This document shows, one piece after another, positions 16,003 to 27,203 of a DNA stretch of 32,922 nt. The translations under genes were made by a program, and so were the position numbers. The stretch's first letter is position 1, and each line of letters opens with the position of its first letter. The notes beneath the pieces were generated by a model. It searched no databases, was not told the DNA's origin, and saw only the letters and a list, made by a program, of their open reading frames with translations. Source of the DNA: Candidatus Kuenenia stuttgartensis (GTDB lineage: Bacteria; Planctomycetota; UBA11346); assembly GCA_945872305.1 (NCBI GenBank), contig CAMCAC010000007.1, positions 1 through 32,922 of the forward strand. Direction: 5' to 3'.

Positions 16003-17145
16003 ATGCTCGCGGCCATGGACCTTGGGGACCCGGTGGATCTGGACTGGAACGCCACGGCGCCGCTGCTGCCGGCGGCCCGGTCGGCGTGGCTCGATGCCTA
16101 TGACCGGGCCGGTGGCAATCCGGCGAGCATCCATGGCCGCGGCCAGGCGGCTCGGGAGCTCCTCGACGCATCCCGGGCGCGGATCGCTGGGCATCTCGGC
16201 TGCCGCGCCCACGAAGTGGTGCTCACGAGCGGCGGCAGCGAGGCGAATGCCACCGCCATCGCCCACGCCCTGTCCGAGGGCGGTCCCGCCGCCGCCCTGG
16301 CGGTGGAGCACAGCTCCATCCTGCGTGCCTGCCGGGCCCGGGTGGATTCGGTGGAGCTGCCGGTGGACGGCGACGGGCTGGCGGATCCGGACATGGTCGC
16401 CGACCGGATCCCCCCGGGCTGCCGGCTGGTGTGCGTCCAACTCGCCAACAACGAGAGCGGCGTGATCCAACCGGTGGCGGCGATCCTGGCGGCGGTGCGC
16501 GCCCGGTATCCGGACATCCACGCCCATGTGGATGCCAGCCAGGGGGCGGGGAAACTCGCGTGGGCCTTCAAGGACCTGGGCGCCGACACCCTGGCGGTGG
16601 CCGGGCACAAGCTCGGCGCGCCCAAGGGTATTGGTGTTTTGATGGTGCGTGCCGGCTGCCGTCTGCGCCCGCTCATCCACGGCGGCCGCCAGCAGCAGGA
16701 CCGGCGCAGCGGCACCGAGGATCCCGCCCTGGCGGCGGCCCTGGCGGCGGCGCTGGACCACCATGCGGCCCACCGGGAGGCGGAGGCGGCCCGCCAGCGG
16801 GACCTGCTCGCCGGCGCGTTCGCCACCATCCGCGCCGGGGCCCCGGATGCGGTGTGGCTCGGCGCCGGGGCGCCCCGGCTGGCGAACACGCTGCTCCTCG
16901 CCCGGCCTGGGTTCGATGCGGAGATCCTGGTCCAGCGGCTCGATCTCGCCGGCTACGCGGTGAGCCGGGGCGCTGCCTGCATGGCGGGCCGGGGCGAGGC
17001 CAGCCATGTGGTGCGGGCCATGGGGATTCCGCCGGAACTGGCCCGGTCCGCCCTGCGGGTGTCGATCGGCGTCGGGACCACCGCCGCGGATCTCGCCGGC
17101 TTCGCCGCGGCCTATCTCGCGATCACGGCATCAGCCGGGCGGTGA
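16003..17145 (+). CDS. NifS/IscS-type cysteine desulfurase
   Basis: This protein is 380 residues from ATG 16003; GTG 16000 and ATG 16015 are alternatives. It is a pyridoxal-phosphate enzyme that removes sulfur from cysteine for Fe-S clusters or other thio-cofactors. Visible are LDWNATAPL at the start, TSGGSEANATAI, EHSSI with His103, VDASQ with Asp177 and Gln180, GHKLGAPKGIGVL with the PLP lysine Lys203, and RRSGTED. The catalytic cysteine is Cys326 in SRGAACMAG, where most relatives have SSGSAC, followed by ALRVSIG. No IscU, IscA or regulator gene is adjacent, so its acceptor is unknown. The 3' end overlaps hemW on the other strand by 23 bases. Confidence 0.9.
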   Translation: MLAAMDLGDPVDLDWNATAPLLPAARSAWLDAYDRAGGNPASIHGRGQAARELLDASRARIAGHLGCRAHEVVLTSGGSEANATAIAHALSEGGPAAALAVEHSSILRACRARVDSVELPVDGDGLADPDMVADRIPPGCRLVCVQLANNESGVIQPVAAILAAVRARYPDIHAHVDASQGAGKLAWAFKDLGADTLAVAGHKLGAPKGIGVLMVRAGCRLRPLIHGGRQQQDRRSGTEDPALAAALAAALDHHAAHREAEAARQRDLLAGAFATIRAGAPDAVWLGAGAPRLANTLLLARPGFDAEILVQRLDLAGYAVSRGAACMAGRGEASHVVRAMGIPPELARSALRVSIGVGTTAADLAGFAAAYLAITASAGR

Positions 17146-18229
17146 CCTCGTCCTGGACCAACCGTCCGGCGGGGGTCAGGGCGAGCCGGCCGTCCCGCTC
17201 GACCAGCAGACCCAGGTCGATCAGCGGGACGGCCAACGGCCGCCAGCGGGCGGGATCGTCGCCCAGGTCCGCGAGGCGGGCGGGATCGACGCCTTCGGCC
17301 AGGCGCAGGCCGAGCATCCAGGCCTCCGCCAGGTGGTCCTGGGCAGTCAGTGCCTCGCGCCGCCAGACCGCATCCCCACCGGCGGTGATGGCGGCGATGT
17401 ACTGGGCCGGGTGCTTCTCCCGGGTCAGGCGGACCCCGTCCACGGTGCTCACCGCCCCGGCCCCGGCGGCCTGGTAGTCGCGGCCCCGCCAGTAGGCGAG
17501 GTTATGCTGGGATTCCTGGCCCGGTGCGGCGAAATTGCTCGTCTCGTAGGGCTCCAGTCCGAGGGCCGCGAGCCCGTCGGCCACCGCGCTCCACAGCCGG
17601 CGCGAGTCCTCGCTCGGAATCTCGGCCAGCTCGCCCCGGGACCGGCGGGCGTGGAACTCGGTGCCGGGCTCGTAGGCGAGGTGATACACGGATGCATGGC
17701 GCAGCCCGTGCCGCCGGTACAGGTCCAGGTCCCGGGCCACCGCCGCGGCGTCCTGTCCTGGCAGGCCGAACATCAGGTCCGCGCTCACCCGGGGCACCGC
17801 GGCGCAGGCTGCGGCCACCGCCCGCTCCGCGGCGGCGCCGTCGTGGATCCGGCCAAGCCAGCGCAGGGTCGCATCATCCGTGGACTGCACGCCCAGGCTC
17901 AGGCGGTTGACCCCGTGCTCGGCGAGGATGCGGAACTTCTCCGCGTCGGCGGAACCGGGATTCGCCTCGCAGGTCCACTCCGCCTCCGGGGCCAGGCGGA
18001 TGTGGTCGCGGATCCCCGCCAGGCAGCGGGCCAGCTCCCGGTGGTCGAGAGCGGTCGGGGTTCCGCCGCCGATGAACACCGTGGCGTAGGGTCCCGTGGG
18101 CAGCCGGCGCACCTCGGCGAGCAGCGCGTCGACGTAGGCCGCGTGCTCGCCATCCCGGCCGGCGATGGAATTGAAGTCGCAGTACGGGCACTTCGCCGCG
18201 CAGTAGGGGATGTGCAGGTACAGGTGCAT
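17123..18229 (-). CDS. hemW: HemW-like radical SAM protein
   Basis: This is a 368-residue protein. The radical SAM motif is at the very N-terminus (Cys10, Cys14, Cys17 in YCAAKCPYCDF), followed by FIGGGTPT. The position after CDF lacks the fourth cysteine of true coproporphyrinogen dehydrogenase HemN. HNLAYWRGRDY and the short C-terminal HemN_C domain also point to HemW, a heme chaperone often misannotated as oxygen-independent coproporphyrinogen oxidase. The ATG at 18229 starts right before the first strand. It is the third gene after the STAS and cyclase genes, 41 bases behind the cyclase stop. Confidence 0.9.
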   Translation of the reverse strand: MHLYLHIPYCAAKCPYCDFNSIAGRDGEHAAYVDALLAEVRRLPTGPYATVFIGGGTPTALDHRELARCLAGIRDHIRLAPEAEWTCEANPGSADAEKFRILAEHGVNRLSLGVQSTDDATLRWLGRIHDGAAAERAVAAACAAVPRVSADLMFGLPGQDAAAVARDLDLYRRHGLRHASVYHLAYEPGTEFHARRSRGELAEIPSEDSRRLWSAVADGLAALGLEPYETSNFAAPGQESQHNLAYWRGRDYQAAGAGAVSTVDGVRLTREKHPAQYIAAITAGGDAVWRREALTAQDHLAEAWMLGLRLAEGVDPARLADLGDDPARWRPLAVPLIDLGLLVERDGRLALTPAGRLVQDEVTARLMP

Positions 18230-18270
18230 GGATCGATCCGGCCACCGACCCGCCGGGCGGGCGGGCGGAG

Positions 18271-20160
18271 TCACCGCACCAACTGATCCCAGCCCACCGG
18301 ACAGACCGGAGGCTCGGTGCTGAGCAGACCGCCCAGGGTGGGATCCGGCAGGGTGATGCGGATCCGCACCAGCCGGCCATCGGCGACCTGGACCGGGAGA
18401 TTCTCAACCGGGGCCGCGGAGCCGACGGCGGCACAGGGCCACTCGGGCAGGACCGGTTCGACAGTCGCGTCGGCCACCACAGTGCCGGGGGGATACAGGA
18501 GGACGAACGAACGGTCCGCGAGCCGGCGCACGAGCAGGCCGGAAGCCCCACCGATGCGCACCGGCACATGGAGGAGGATCTCGGTGCCCTGGACCAGCCC
18601 GCGCACGCTGAAGACCTCGACCGGTTCGGCCTTGTTGCGGGCGACCAGGGGCGGCATGCGCACGCCGAACGCACCGTTGGCCGCGTCCCAAGTGGCTCGC
18701 GAGGCGAGCACCTGGCCGGCCATCGCGGCATGCTCGATCCGCGAGGCGGTATTCACCGTGTCGCCGAGCAGGGTGTAGCTGATGGTGCTCGCCTGGGATC
18801 CGATGTTGCCGGCGACCACCGCGCCGGTGTTCAGGCCGATGCCGTGCGCGAGGGGCGATTCGCCGGCGGCCTGGCGCTCGCTGTTGAAGCCGACCAGCAG
18901 GGTCTGCATGGCGAGGGCCGAGGCGATGCCGGAACGGGCGTGGTCGGCGGCGCCCTCCTTTTCCGGCGGGATCCCCCAGAAGGCCATGATCGCATCGCCG
19001 ATGAACTTGTCGATGGCGCCGCCATCGTTCTGCACGGCGCGGACCATGCTGTCGAAATAGGCGTTCATCACCGCGATGACCTGCTCGGGGGTCAGCCGCT
19101 CGGACATGGCGGTGAAGCCGATCACATCGCTGAACAGGACCGTGCCCTGGTATGACCTGCCGCCGAGACCGACATCGATGGCGCCGCTGCGGGCCTGTTC
19201 GGCCAGGGGGCCGGGCAGGAAGCGCAGCAGGTTGGTGCGCATCGCCGCATCGCGCTCGGTCTTCTGCAGGAGGAAGGCGTTGTGCAGGGCGATGGCGGCC
19301 TGGCTGGCCACCGCGGCGGCCAGGGCGAGGTCATCCTTCGTGAACGCCCGGCGGGCGTCAGTGGTGTCGATCTGGAGCACGCCCAGGGGCTCGTCGCCGG
19401 CGACCAGGGCGACCGCCATGGCGTGGCGGATCGACAGACCGACCAGGGACATGCCGGCGGCGAAGTCGGCGCCGCCGCCTTCCTGCCAGAGCACGGCCCC
19501 GAGCTTGGCCAGGGCGTTGGCGCACAGGCTGCGGGAGGCGGTCGGCGGCGGGCCGCCGGGCTTGCGCTCCTTGACCGCCCGGGGGACCATGGCCTCGGGG
19601 TCCTTGCCGAGCATGAGGAAGCCGCGGTCGGCCTGGGGGAAGACCTCGAACAACGCGCTCAGGATCTCGGCAAGCACCGCGTCGATCTGATCGATCCGGA
19701 CCAGGGCCGTGGACACCCGTTGGATGGCATTGAGACGGGCCCGCAGGGCGTCGGGATCCAAGACCTGGTCCCGGGCCTCGTCCATGGACATGACCAGGCT
19801 GGCGCCCAGATCGCCCTCTGCCGCATCGCGGAAGGCGAAGATCGAGGAATTGCCGCCGTCATCCTTCTGGGCACCGTGGGTGACCACCTTCAGCTTGGTC
19901 TCGCCCAGCCGCACCACGTCGTTGGCGCGCAGGACCGTGGGTGCCGCAATGCGCGTCTCGTTGACGAAGGTGCCGTTGGCCGAGCGGTTGTCGGCCACCG
20001 TCAGGTGGGTGCCATCGAAGATGAAGTGGGCATGCTGGCGGCTGGCGTTCGGATCAGGGACCTCAAGTCCGCAATCGGGGCTGCGCCCGCTGACGAACGG
20101 GCCGTTGACCCGGAAGGGTTCGCCGGCGCGCGGCCCGTTGATGAAGACCAGTTCGTACAC
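18271..20160 (-). CDS. FHA-GAF-class III adenylate cyclase
   Basis: This 629-residue cytoplasmic protein starts with GTG at 20160. Residues 1-95 are an FHA phosphothreonine-binding domain (Gly25-Arg26, Ser40-Arg41-His43, Asn62-Gly63). Residues about 145-300 are a GAF domain, and about 335-500 a class III cyclase domain. The metal aspartates are Asp345 (LFSDVIGFT) and Asp389 (FIGDAIMAFWG). Adenine selection is by Lys385 and Asp467, and the transition-state pair Asn470 and Arg474 is intact, so it should make cAMP. Residues about 525-629 are a beta-rich domain I cannot assign with confidence. The gene follows the STAS gene by 31 bases, which suggests shared signalling. Confidence 0.93.
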   Translation of the reverse strand: MYELVFINGPRAGEPFRVNGPFVSGRSPDCGLEVPDPNASRQHAHFIFDGTHLTVADNRSANGTFVNETRIAAPTVLRANDVVRLGETKLKVVTHGAQKDDGGNSSIFAFRDAAEGDLGASLVMSMDEARDQVLDPDALRARLNAIQRVSTALVRIDQIDAVLAEILSALFEVFPQADRGFLMLGKDPEAMVPRAVKERKPGGPPPTASRSLCANALAKLGAVLWQEGGGADFAAGMSLVGLSIRHAMAVALVAGDEPLGVLQIDTTDARRAFTKDDLALAAAVASQAAIALHNAFLLQKTERDAAMRTNLLRFLPGPLAEQARSGAIDVGLGGRSYQGTVLFSDVIGFTAMSERLTPEQVIAVMNAYFDSMVRAVQNDGGAIDKFIGDAIMAFWGIPPEKEGAADHARSGIASALAMQTLLVGFNSERQAAGESPLAHGIGLNTGAVVAGNIGSQASTISYTLLGDTVNTASRIEHAAMAGQVLASRATWDAANGAFGVRMPPLVARNKAEPVEVFSVRGLVQGTEILLHVPVRIGGASGLLVRRLADRSFVLLYPPGTVVADATVEPVLPEWPCAAVGSAAPVENLPVQVADGRLVRIRITLPDPTLGGLLSTEPPVCPVGWDQLVR

Positions 20161-20191
20161 ACCCGAAGGTGTCGCTGCCGCCAGCCGCCGG

Positions 20192-20740
20192 TCAAGGCGT
20201 GCCGGGGGGGAGCACCAGGAGGTGATCCAGGCGCAGGATGCGCAGGGAGCCGGCGATGCGGGTCGAGGGGTTGATGACGTGGATGCGACCGCCGGCGGTC
20301 TTGCCCGCCAGGGTGACCAGCCAGGCGATGACCGTCGAGGAGGTGTCGGTGAGCCGGCGCATGTCGACCGTCACCCGGGCGGGGTTCAAGGTGGTCAGCC
20401 ACTCGGTCCCCTCGCGGTTCCACAGGCCCTTCCAGTTGGCGATCCGCGGCGACAGGGTGACCAGGGCGTGGCCGGGCTCCGGGAGCTGGACTCCAAACGG
20501 ACGGATGTCGCTGCCTTCGTCATTGACCTGGAACTGGCGCAGGCATCCGAGGAGCCGGATGAGCGGCTGCATGTGGTCGCGGATCAGGGCGAGTTGATGG
20601 GCTGCGTCGGCGTCGCCGGGATGGGCATCGCCAGGGAGGCTGCTCAGGCATTCGCCCAGCAGGCGGTGCAGGTAGACCCGCTGGTGCTCATCCAGGCGGC
20701 CGGCGAAGAACGCCACCTCATCTTCTTGCAGTCCGCCCAT
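20192..20740 (-). CDS. STAS-domain protein (anti-sigma-factor-antagonist-like)
   Basis: This 182-residue protein has a helical, unassigned N-terminal half (1-75). The C-terminal half is a STAS fold: the strand ARVTVDMRRL, then TDTSSTVIAWLVTLAGK, then GRIHVINPSTRIAGSLRIL. The conserved position after the strand carries Ser134/Ser135, the site phosphorylated in SpoIIAA-like proteins. No anti-sigma kinase gene is adjacent. The N-terminal part could be a sensor or partner-binding domain. It precedes the FHA-GAF cyclase by 31 bases, so the two are probably one unit. The ATG at 20740 is the only plausible start. Confidence 0.72.
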   Translation of the reverse strand: MGGLQEDEVAFFAGRLDEHQRVYLHRLLGECLSSLPGDAHPGDADAAHQLALIRDHMQPLIRLLGCLRQFQVNDEGSDIRPFGVQLPEPGHALVTLSPRIANWKGLWNREGTEWLTTLNPARVTVDMRRLTDTSSTVIAWLVTLAGKTAGGRIHVINPSTRIAGSLRILRLDHLLVLPPGTP

Positions 20741-20822
20741 GATGGGACAGGTCTAGCGTGACCGGAGGTTGACCGCAAGGCCACATCCGGTGCGGGCTGA
20801 CAAGTGGGCAGCCGTATCGGGA

Positions 20823-22256
<1,434 letters not shown>

Positions 22257-22359
22257 GGCCATGGCAGGGTACCCGCAACGGCGTGGGGCGTAAAGGGCGG
22301 GCGCGCACATGCCCCCCAGCCGGCCGGTGCATGGCCGTCGAGGGCTGGCCCGGTCCGGG

Positions 22360-22385
22360 TTGACGGTGGCGCAAGCCCGCACAAT
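22360..22385 (+). promoter_or_regulatory. Candidate promoter for the SPFH gene
   Basis: TTGACG at 22360-22365 matches the -35 consensus at five of six positions. CACAAT at 22380-22385 matches the -10 at four of six, but the spacing is 14 bases, shorter than the usual 16-18. It lies about 18 bases before the start at 22403. GGGAG at a good distance upstream of that start is a clear ribosome binding site. Confidence 0.35.
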
Positions 22386-22402
22386 GCCCCGCGGGAGAAC
22401 CC

Positions 22403-24028
22403 ATGCCGCTCTTCATTCTCGGACTCATCGCCGCCCTCGTGGCGGTGGTCCTGCTCGCCGCCCCGTCCATGATGCGCGAGCGCGCCCTTGGCATCCTCGC
22501 CGGAATCGCCGGCCTGCTGCTCTCAGCGGTCCTCATCGGCTTCTCGTCCGCAGTGAGCGTGGATGACAACCAGCGGGCGGTGGTCATCCGCACCTTCGGC
22601 GAATCGATGCCCCAGGGTCGTGTCGTCGCCCTCGACGGCCAGGCCGGCGCCCAGGCCCGGCTCCTCGGCCCCGGCTGGCACTTCGGCTACTGGCCCTGGA
22701 TGTACGAGTTCGAGGTCGTGCCCACGGTGACTATCGACCAGGGCAAGGTGGGCGTGCTCACCGCCCTCGACGGCCGTCCCCTGCCCGAGGGCCAGGTCTT
22801 CGCCCCCGCCTGGTCGTCGGCCAACGACATGCTCGACGGCGACCGCTTCCTTGCTCCGGACGGCGGCTTCAAGGGTCCCCAGGCCACGGTCCTGACCCCC
22901 GGCAGCTATCCGTTCAATCCCAAGCTGTTCCGCATCGACCAGGTCCCCGCGACCCTGGTCAATGTCGGCGAGGTGGCGGTGATCAAGGCGAACGCCGGAC
23001 CCGAGTGGAAGCCCGGTGCCGAGGAGAAGATCATCGAGATCAACGGCACCCGCCTGGTGCCCAACGGCAACCAGGGCATCTGGAAGACCGCCCTCGCGCC
23101 CGGCCTTTACAATCTGCATCCGGGCCTGTTCCAAGTGACCAAGGTGCAGACCACCAACCGGGTCTACACCTACCAGGATGACAAGTGGGCGATCAAGGTC
23201 CGTTCCCGGGACGGCTTCACATTCCCGGTGGATGTGCGTGTCGGCGTCACCGTGACCGCCGACCAGGCGCCCTTCCTGGTCGCCATGCTCGGCAACCCGG
23301 ACCTGCTGCAGAAGGACGAGCAGGAGGACGAGCCCCTGTCGCGCATCGAATCCAAGATCATCCTGCCACTCATCCGCACCCACTTCCGCAATGTGGCGGA
23401 GACGATGAATGCGCTCCAGTTCATGAACTCCCGCACCCAGGTCGAATCCGATGTCAGCCGGCGCATGCGCGACGAGCTGGCCAAATACCGGTTGGAGACC
23501 GACGGCGTGTTCATCGGCCAGATCGAGCTCGACGCGACCCCCGAGGGCAAGACCCTTCTCGCCACCCAGACCGACCGCGAGGTCGCCCTGAACCAGCAGA
23601 AGACCTTTGAAGAGAAGAAGCGCGCCGAGGAGAGCCGGGCCACCTTCATCAAGGCGCAGGAAGAGGCGGAGCAGCAGCGCAAGGTCGTCGCCGCCACGTA
23701 CCAGGTCCAGGTCCGCGAGCAGGAAGGCAAGGCCTTCGAGATCGCCGCCAGCTACACCGTGAAGGTCAAGGAGCAGGAGGCCAAGGCCCGCGAGGCCGAG
23801 GCGCGCGGCGAGGCGAGCTTCATCGAGATCACCTCGGCGGCGAAGCGGAAGGCCTACGCCGACATCTCCGCCGCCATCGGACCCCAGGGCCTGGTCACCA
23901 TCGAGGCCCTGCGGCTGGTCGGCGAGAACAAGATCCAGATCACCCCGCAGGTGATGGTCGGCTCCGGTGGCAGCGCCCTGGATGCCCTGGCCGGGACCAT
24001 CCTGGGCCGCGGAGTGGAAAAGAAGTAG
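22403..24028 (+). CDS. SPFH/flotillin-like membrane protein with three tandem N-terminal repeats
   Basis: This 541-residue protein has two N-terminal membrane helices (about 3-20 and 29-48). Residues 58-107, 115-181 and 189-248 are three related units. Each begins with a strand such as [21 protein letters not shown] or [11 protein letters not shown], and each ends in PG plus an aromatic-rich strand ([32 protein letters not shown]). The band 7/SPFH domain proper covers about 250-400. A charged coiled coil (402-475) rich in Glu, Lys and Gln follows, then a flotillin-like end. SPFH proteins form large membrane-bound rings. The start is fixed by the GGGAG ribosome site. It is divergent from zwf and convergent with the hybrid kinase gene, 4 bases apart. 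Confidence 0.85.
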   Translation: MPLFILGLIAALVAVVLLAAPSMMRERALGILAGIAGLLLSAVLIGFSSAVSVDDNQRAVVIRTFGESMPQGRVVALDGQAGAQARLLGPGWHFGYWPWMYEFEVVPTVTIDQGKVGVLTALDGRPLPEGQVFAPAWSSANDMLDGDRFLAPDGGFKGPQATVLTPGSYPFNPKLFRIDQVPATLVNVGEVAVIKANAGPEWKPGAEEKIIEINGTRLVPNGNQGIWKTALAPGLYNLHPGLFQVTKVQTTNRVYTYQDDKWAIKVRSRDGFTFPVDVRVGVTVTADQAPFLVAMLGNPDLLQKDEQEDEPLSRIESKIILPLIRTHFRNVAETMNALQFMNSRTQVESDVSRRMRDELAKYRLETDGVFIGQIELDATPEGKTLLATQTDREVALNQQKTFEEKKRAEESRATFIKAQEEAEQQRKVVAATYQVQVREQEGKAFEIAASYTVKVKEQEAKAREAEARGEASFIEITSAAKRKAYADISAAIGPQGLVTIEALRLVGENKIQITPQVMVGSGGSALDALAGTILGRGVEKK

Positions 24029-24032
24029 CCGT

Positions 24033-25961
24033 TCACCCCCGGCACCGTCCGGCCCAGGCTGCGATCAATCGGCGCAGGTCCTCGGGTCGGTACGGCTTGG
24101 CGAGCAGGTCGTCCATCCCGCTTGCGGAGCAACGGTCGCGTTCCTCGGCCATGGCGCTGGCGGTCAGGGCGACGATCGGCACCTGCCCGCCGGCGGCCCG
24201 GATCCGCCGGGTCGCTTCGTAGCCGTCCATCACGGGCATCAGGCAGTCCATCAGGATCAGGTCGAACCCGCCTGCGGACCAGGCATCCACCGCCTGCTGC
24301 CCGTCCTCGGCGACGACCACCACGTGCCCGGCGCGACTGAGCACGGTCGTGGCCAGACGCTGATTCACCGGGTGGTCCTCGGCGACCAGGATGCGCAGCC
24401 GGGTACCATCCGCGGTCGGCGCGTGCGGCCCGACCGGCCTGCCCCCGGCGGAGGGGAGCAGGGCGACCAGGCCCTGGGCCAGGCGGTGGGGGTCCGTCGG
24501 CAGCAAGAGCACATCATCCCCGGACCGCAACGCAGGTCGCCGACCCGGCCGGATCAGATGCAGCGTCGGCAACTGCGAGGATTCGCCGGCGCAGGCGATG
24601 ACCAGATCGGCATCATCGGTGGCAAGGATGCCCCACCGCACCAGGTGGCGTCGTGCCCAGGCCGCGTCGGGTCCGTCCCCCGGTACGGCAACCCGCCGTC
24701 CGGCCAGCCCCGCCGGCAGGGCATGTGGCTGGCCGGCTGCGATCTGTGGCAGGTCGACCGTGAAGCGTGAACCCTGCCCGGGGGTCGAGGCGACGGTGAT
24801 GTCACCCCCGAGGGCCTGGGCCAGGCGACGGGAGATGGCGAGCCCGAGACCGGTGCCGCCGAACCTGCGGACGGTGCTGGCCTCGGCCTGGACGAAGGGT
24901 TGGAACAGGCGCTCAAGCACTGCGGGTTCGATGCCCACACCCGTATCCTCGATCGAGAAGCGCAGTCGACCCTGCGCGGCCGAGGCGCGCAGGGACACAG
25001 ATCCGTCATCGGTGAATTTCACGGCATTGGCCACCAGGTTGACCAGCACCTGGCGCAGACGGGCTGGATCCCCCTCGATGCTGCCAGGCAGATCATCATC
25101 CTGATCGATGGTCAGAAGCAGGCCCTTCTCGACGGCCCGTTCGGCAACCATGGCTGCTGCCTCGGCGAGGATCCGCCCCGGGTCGCAGGGGATCGACTCC
25201 AGCGCCATGCTTCCGGCCTCGATCCGCGACATGTCGAGGATGTCGTTGATCAGGGTGAGCAGATTCCCGGCGCTGCCCAGGACCGTGTCGGTGTATTGCC
25301 GCTGCTCGGCGTCGAGGTCGGTTTCCGCAAGCAGACCCGTCATGCCCAGGATGCCGTTGAGCGGAGTGCGCAGCTCGTGGGTCATGGTGGCCAGGAACAT
25401 CCCCTTGGCCTTGGTGGCGTCCTCGGCCGCATCCCGCGCCCGGGCGAGTTCCGCCGTCCGGACCGCGACCTCCTGCTCCAGAGAACGGTTGCGGGTGGCC
25501 AATTCCAGCGCCAGCCGACGATTGTCGGCGGTCAGGGCGATGGCGGCTGCAGCCGGTCCGCAGGCGTCGAATACCATCGCGGCCGGATCCACATCGGGGG
25601 CCAGCTGCACCACCAGCAGCCAGGCGGCCTCGTCGGTGGCTGGGACATGGACCAGCGCCAACCCTTGGTCCACCACCGGTCGCAGCCGACGCAGGGCGGT
25701 GGCGATCATCCCCGCGGTGGTCAGCCGCAGGACGGAGGCGGCAAGGTCCACCGCCGATTCCTCAGGAAGGGGCAGGGTCAGGTCCGGCACGAAATCCGGC
25801 GGCCCAACCCGGACCCAGGCCGAGGCGGTGGACGGGGGAAGCAGGCTCAGCAGATGCAGGCGCCCGCGTTCAAGCACCTCCGCCGGGGTCGCATCGGAAC
25901 CGAGCCGGGCGAGATCCGCCTGGAGGTTCGAAAGCGCATCGGCAAGGTCGCCCGGGGTCAT
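24033..25961 (-). CDS. Soluble hybrid histidine kinase with degenerate and intact receiver domains
   Basis: This 642-residue protein has no membrane helix. Residues 1-155 look like a GAF-type input domain, and 155-185 a coiled coil. The kinase has its H-box at [19 protein letters not shown] (His195), an N-box at Asn312, DTGVGI and [12 protein letters not shown]. Residues about 420-503 have a receiver-like length and order but no phospho-acceptor Asp at the expected place. The second receiver (522-638) is complete, with Asp529, Asp572 in [10 protein letters not shown] and Lys622. The ATG at 25961 overlaps the HDOD stop as ATGA, so both are made from one message. Confidence 0.92.
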   Translation of the reverse strand: MTPGDLADALSNLQADLARLGSDATPAEVLERGRLHLLSLLPPSTASAWVRVGPPDFVPDLTLPLPEESAVDLAASVLRLTTAGMIATALRRLRPVVDQGLALVHVPATDEAAWLLVVQLAPDVDPAAMVFDACGPAAAAIALTADNRRLALELATRNRSLEQEVAVRTAELARARDAAEDATKAKGMFLATMTHELRTPLNGILGMTGLLAETDLDAEQRQYTDTVLGSAGNLLTLINDILDMSRIEAGSMALESIPCDPGRILAEAAAMVAERAVEKGLLLTIDQDDDLPGSIEGDPARLRQVLVNLVANAVKFTDDGSVSLRASAAQGRLRFSIEDTGVGIEPAVLERLFQPFVQAEASTVRRFGGTGLGLAISRRLAQALGGDITVASTPGQGSRFTVDLPQIAAGQPHALPAGLAGRRVAVPGDGPDAAWARRHLVRWGILATDDADLVIACAGESSQLPTLHLIRPGRRPALRSGDDVLLLPTDPHRLAQGLVALLPSAGGRPVGPHAPTADGTRLRILVAEDHPVNQRLATTVLSRAGHVVVVAEDGQQAVDAWSAGGFDLILMDCLMPVMDGYEATRRIRAAGGQVPIVALTASAMAEERDRCSASGMDDLLAKPYRPEDLRRLIAAWAGRCRG

Positions 25962-26827
25962 GTCACGGGCTCCATCAACGCCGCGCAGATGTCATCGACC
26001 GCGAGGTCGACCTCGCTGGCCAGTCCCGTCAGGTCCTTGGGCCCCAGGCCGCACAGGTCCCAGCCCGCCGGCACGAGGGCCGGAAGCGCTCCTGCGGATC
26101 CGGCGGGGCCGTATTCAAGCCCATGGCAGACCAGGTCGGCCACATGCACGGTCGCCGATTCGATGGCGTGCCCGCTGCCGGTGAGCATCGCATGGTGGTT
26201 GCCCACGGCCCGCGCCATGGTCGCCGGCAGCCGCCAGGTCTCAAGCAGGACCTCCCCCATCCGCGCGTGGTCGAAGCCGAACGCCGCCCGTTCCGCATCA
26301 CCGGCCAGCACCTCGCCGGTGCGGACCCGGTCGAGGCAGCCGGCGAGGGCTTCCGGCATGCGCAGGGCGAAGATCAGCCGACCGACATCATGGAGCAGGC
26401 CGATGGCGAACATGCGCTCGGGGTTGGCCTCGCCGCGCCGGGCCGAGATCGACCGGCTGGCGATGGCCGTGGCGATCGCGTGGCGCCAGAAGGCGCCCAT
26501 GTCGAGGAGATGGGCCGGCACGCCCTGGAAGCGCTCCACCACCGAGCAGGCGAGGGCGAGATCACACATCTGTCGGGTACCGAGCAGGGCGACGGCCTGG
26601 GCGATGGTCTCGACCCGTCGGCTGAGGCCATACATGGCACTGTTGGCCATGCGGAGCACACGCACCACCAGATCGGGATCACGGCTCACGGCGGCGGCGA
26701 TCTCGGCGGTGGTCGCCCCCGGGCGTTCGACCGTATCGCGGATGGCGAGCCAAGTGGTGGGCAGGGATCCCAGGGCACCGACGCCCTGGAGGAGCGTCTC
26801 GGGACGCAGGGTGGTGCCGGCCATCAT
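25958..26827 (-). CDS. HDOD-domain signalling protein
   Basis: This is a 289-residue cytoplasmic protein. The HDOD domain spans about 15-215, with [30 protein letters not shown] (typical helix pair), an [15 protein letters not shown] stretch and [15 protein letters not shown] proteins are HD-fold relatives that usually act in signalling without proven phosphohydrolase activity. The first of two adjacent ATG codons (26827) makes an ATGA overlap with the preceding small gene. The hybrid kinase follows with the same type of overlap, so the three are probably one operon. Confidence 0.9.
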   Translation of the reverse strand: MMAGTTLRPETLLQGVGALGSLPTTWLAIRDTVERPGATTAEIAAAVSRDPDLVVRVLRMANSAMYGLSRRVETIAQAVALLGTRQMCDLALACSVVERFQGVPAHLLDMGAFWRHAIATAIASRSISARRGEANPERMFAIGLLHDVGRLIFALRMPEALAGCLDRVRTGEVLAGDAERAAFGFDHARMGEVLLETWRLPATMARAVGNHHAMLTGSGHAIESATVHVADLVCHGLEYGPAGSAGALPALVPAGWDLCGLGPKDLTGLASEVDLAVDDICAALMEPVT

Positions 26828-27147
26828 CGCAGTCTGGCTCGTGCCTGGCGGAGGAGGGCGATGCGGAACAGCTCCTTGACCGCCGGATGGCCGAGATCGT
26901 TGTGACGGAAGCGTGGGACCAGTCCGGAATGGAGTTCCTGGAGCACCGCCGTTGGAGTCGTGGTCTGACGGCTCTCATCCTGGGCGTGACGGGCCTGGAT
27001 GCTGGTGATGCCGAGGGCGCGCAGGGCGAGCAGGTGCCGGTCGCCGATGATCTCACCCTTGCGCAGGAACACCCTGCCTCCGGGACCGCAGACATCCTCG
27101 CCGGCGATCATGCCGGCCATGATCTGGGCCACCGATGTCGTCGCCAT
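26824..27147 (-). CDS. Small protein preceding HDOD, with a motif shared with HD-type signalling proteins
   Basis: This 107-residue protein starts at ATG 27147, with GGAGGT about 11 bases upstream. The motif GGRVFLRKGEIIGDRHLLALRALGITSIQ (about residues 23-51, shown in outline) resembles the region often found in front of HD-GYP and HDOD domains, with a glycine-rich strand, G-x-I-x-x-x-H and an LR-x-x-GI helix. The rest is helical and basic. It is likely a partner of the HDOD protein encoded right after it, split from what is one polypeptide elsewhere. That idea is an inference from the motif and the ATGA overlap. Confidence 0.55.
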   Translation of the reverse strand: MATTSVAQIMAGMIAGEDVCGPGGRVFLRKGEIIGDRHLLALRALGITSIQARHAQDESRQTTTPTAVLQELHSGLVPRFRHNDLGHPAVKELFRIALLRQARARLR

Positions 27148-27203
27148 GGCTAGAGCGTACCTCCGGTTTGGATCGTTCGGCAAGAGGCTGGAATCCGTCG
27201 GCC

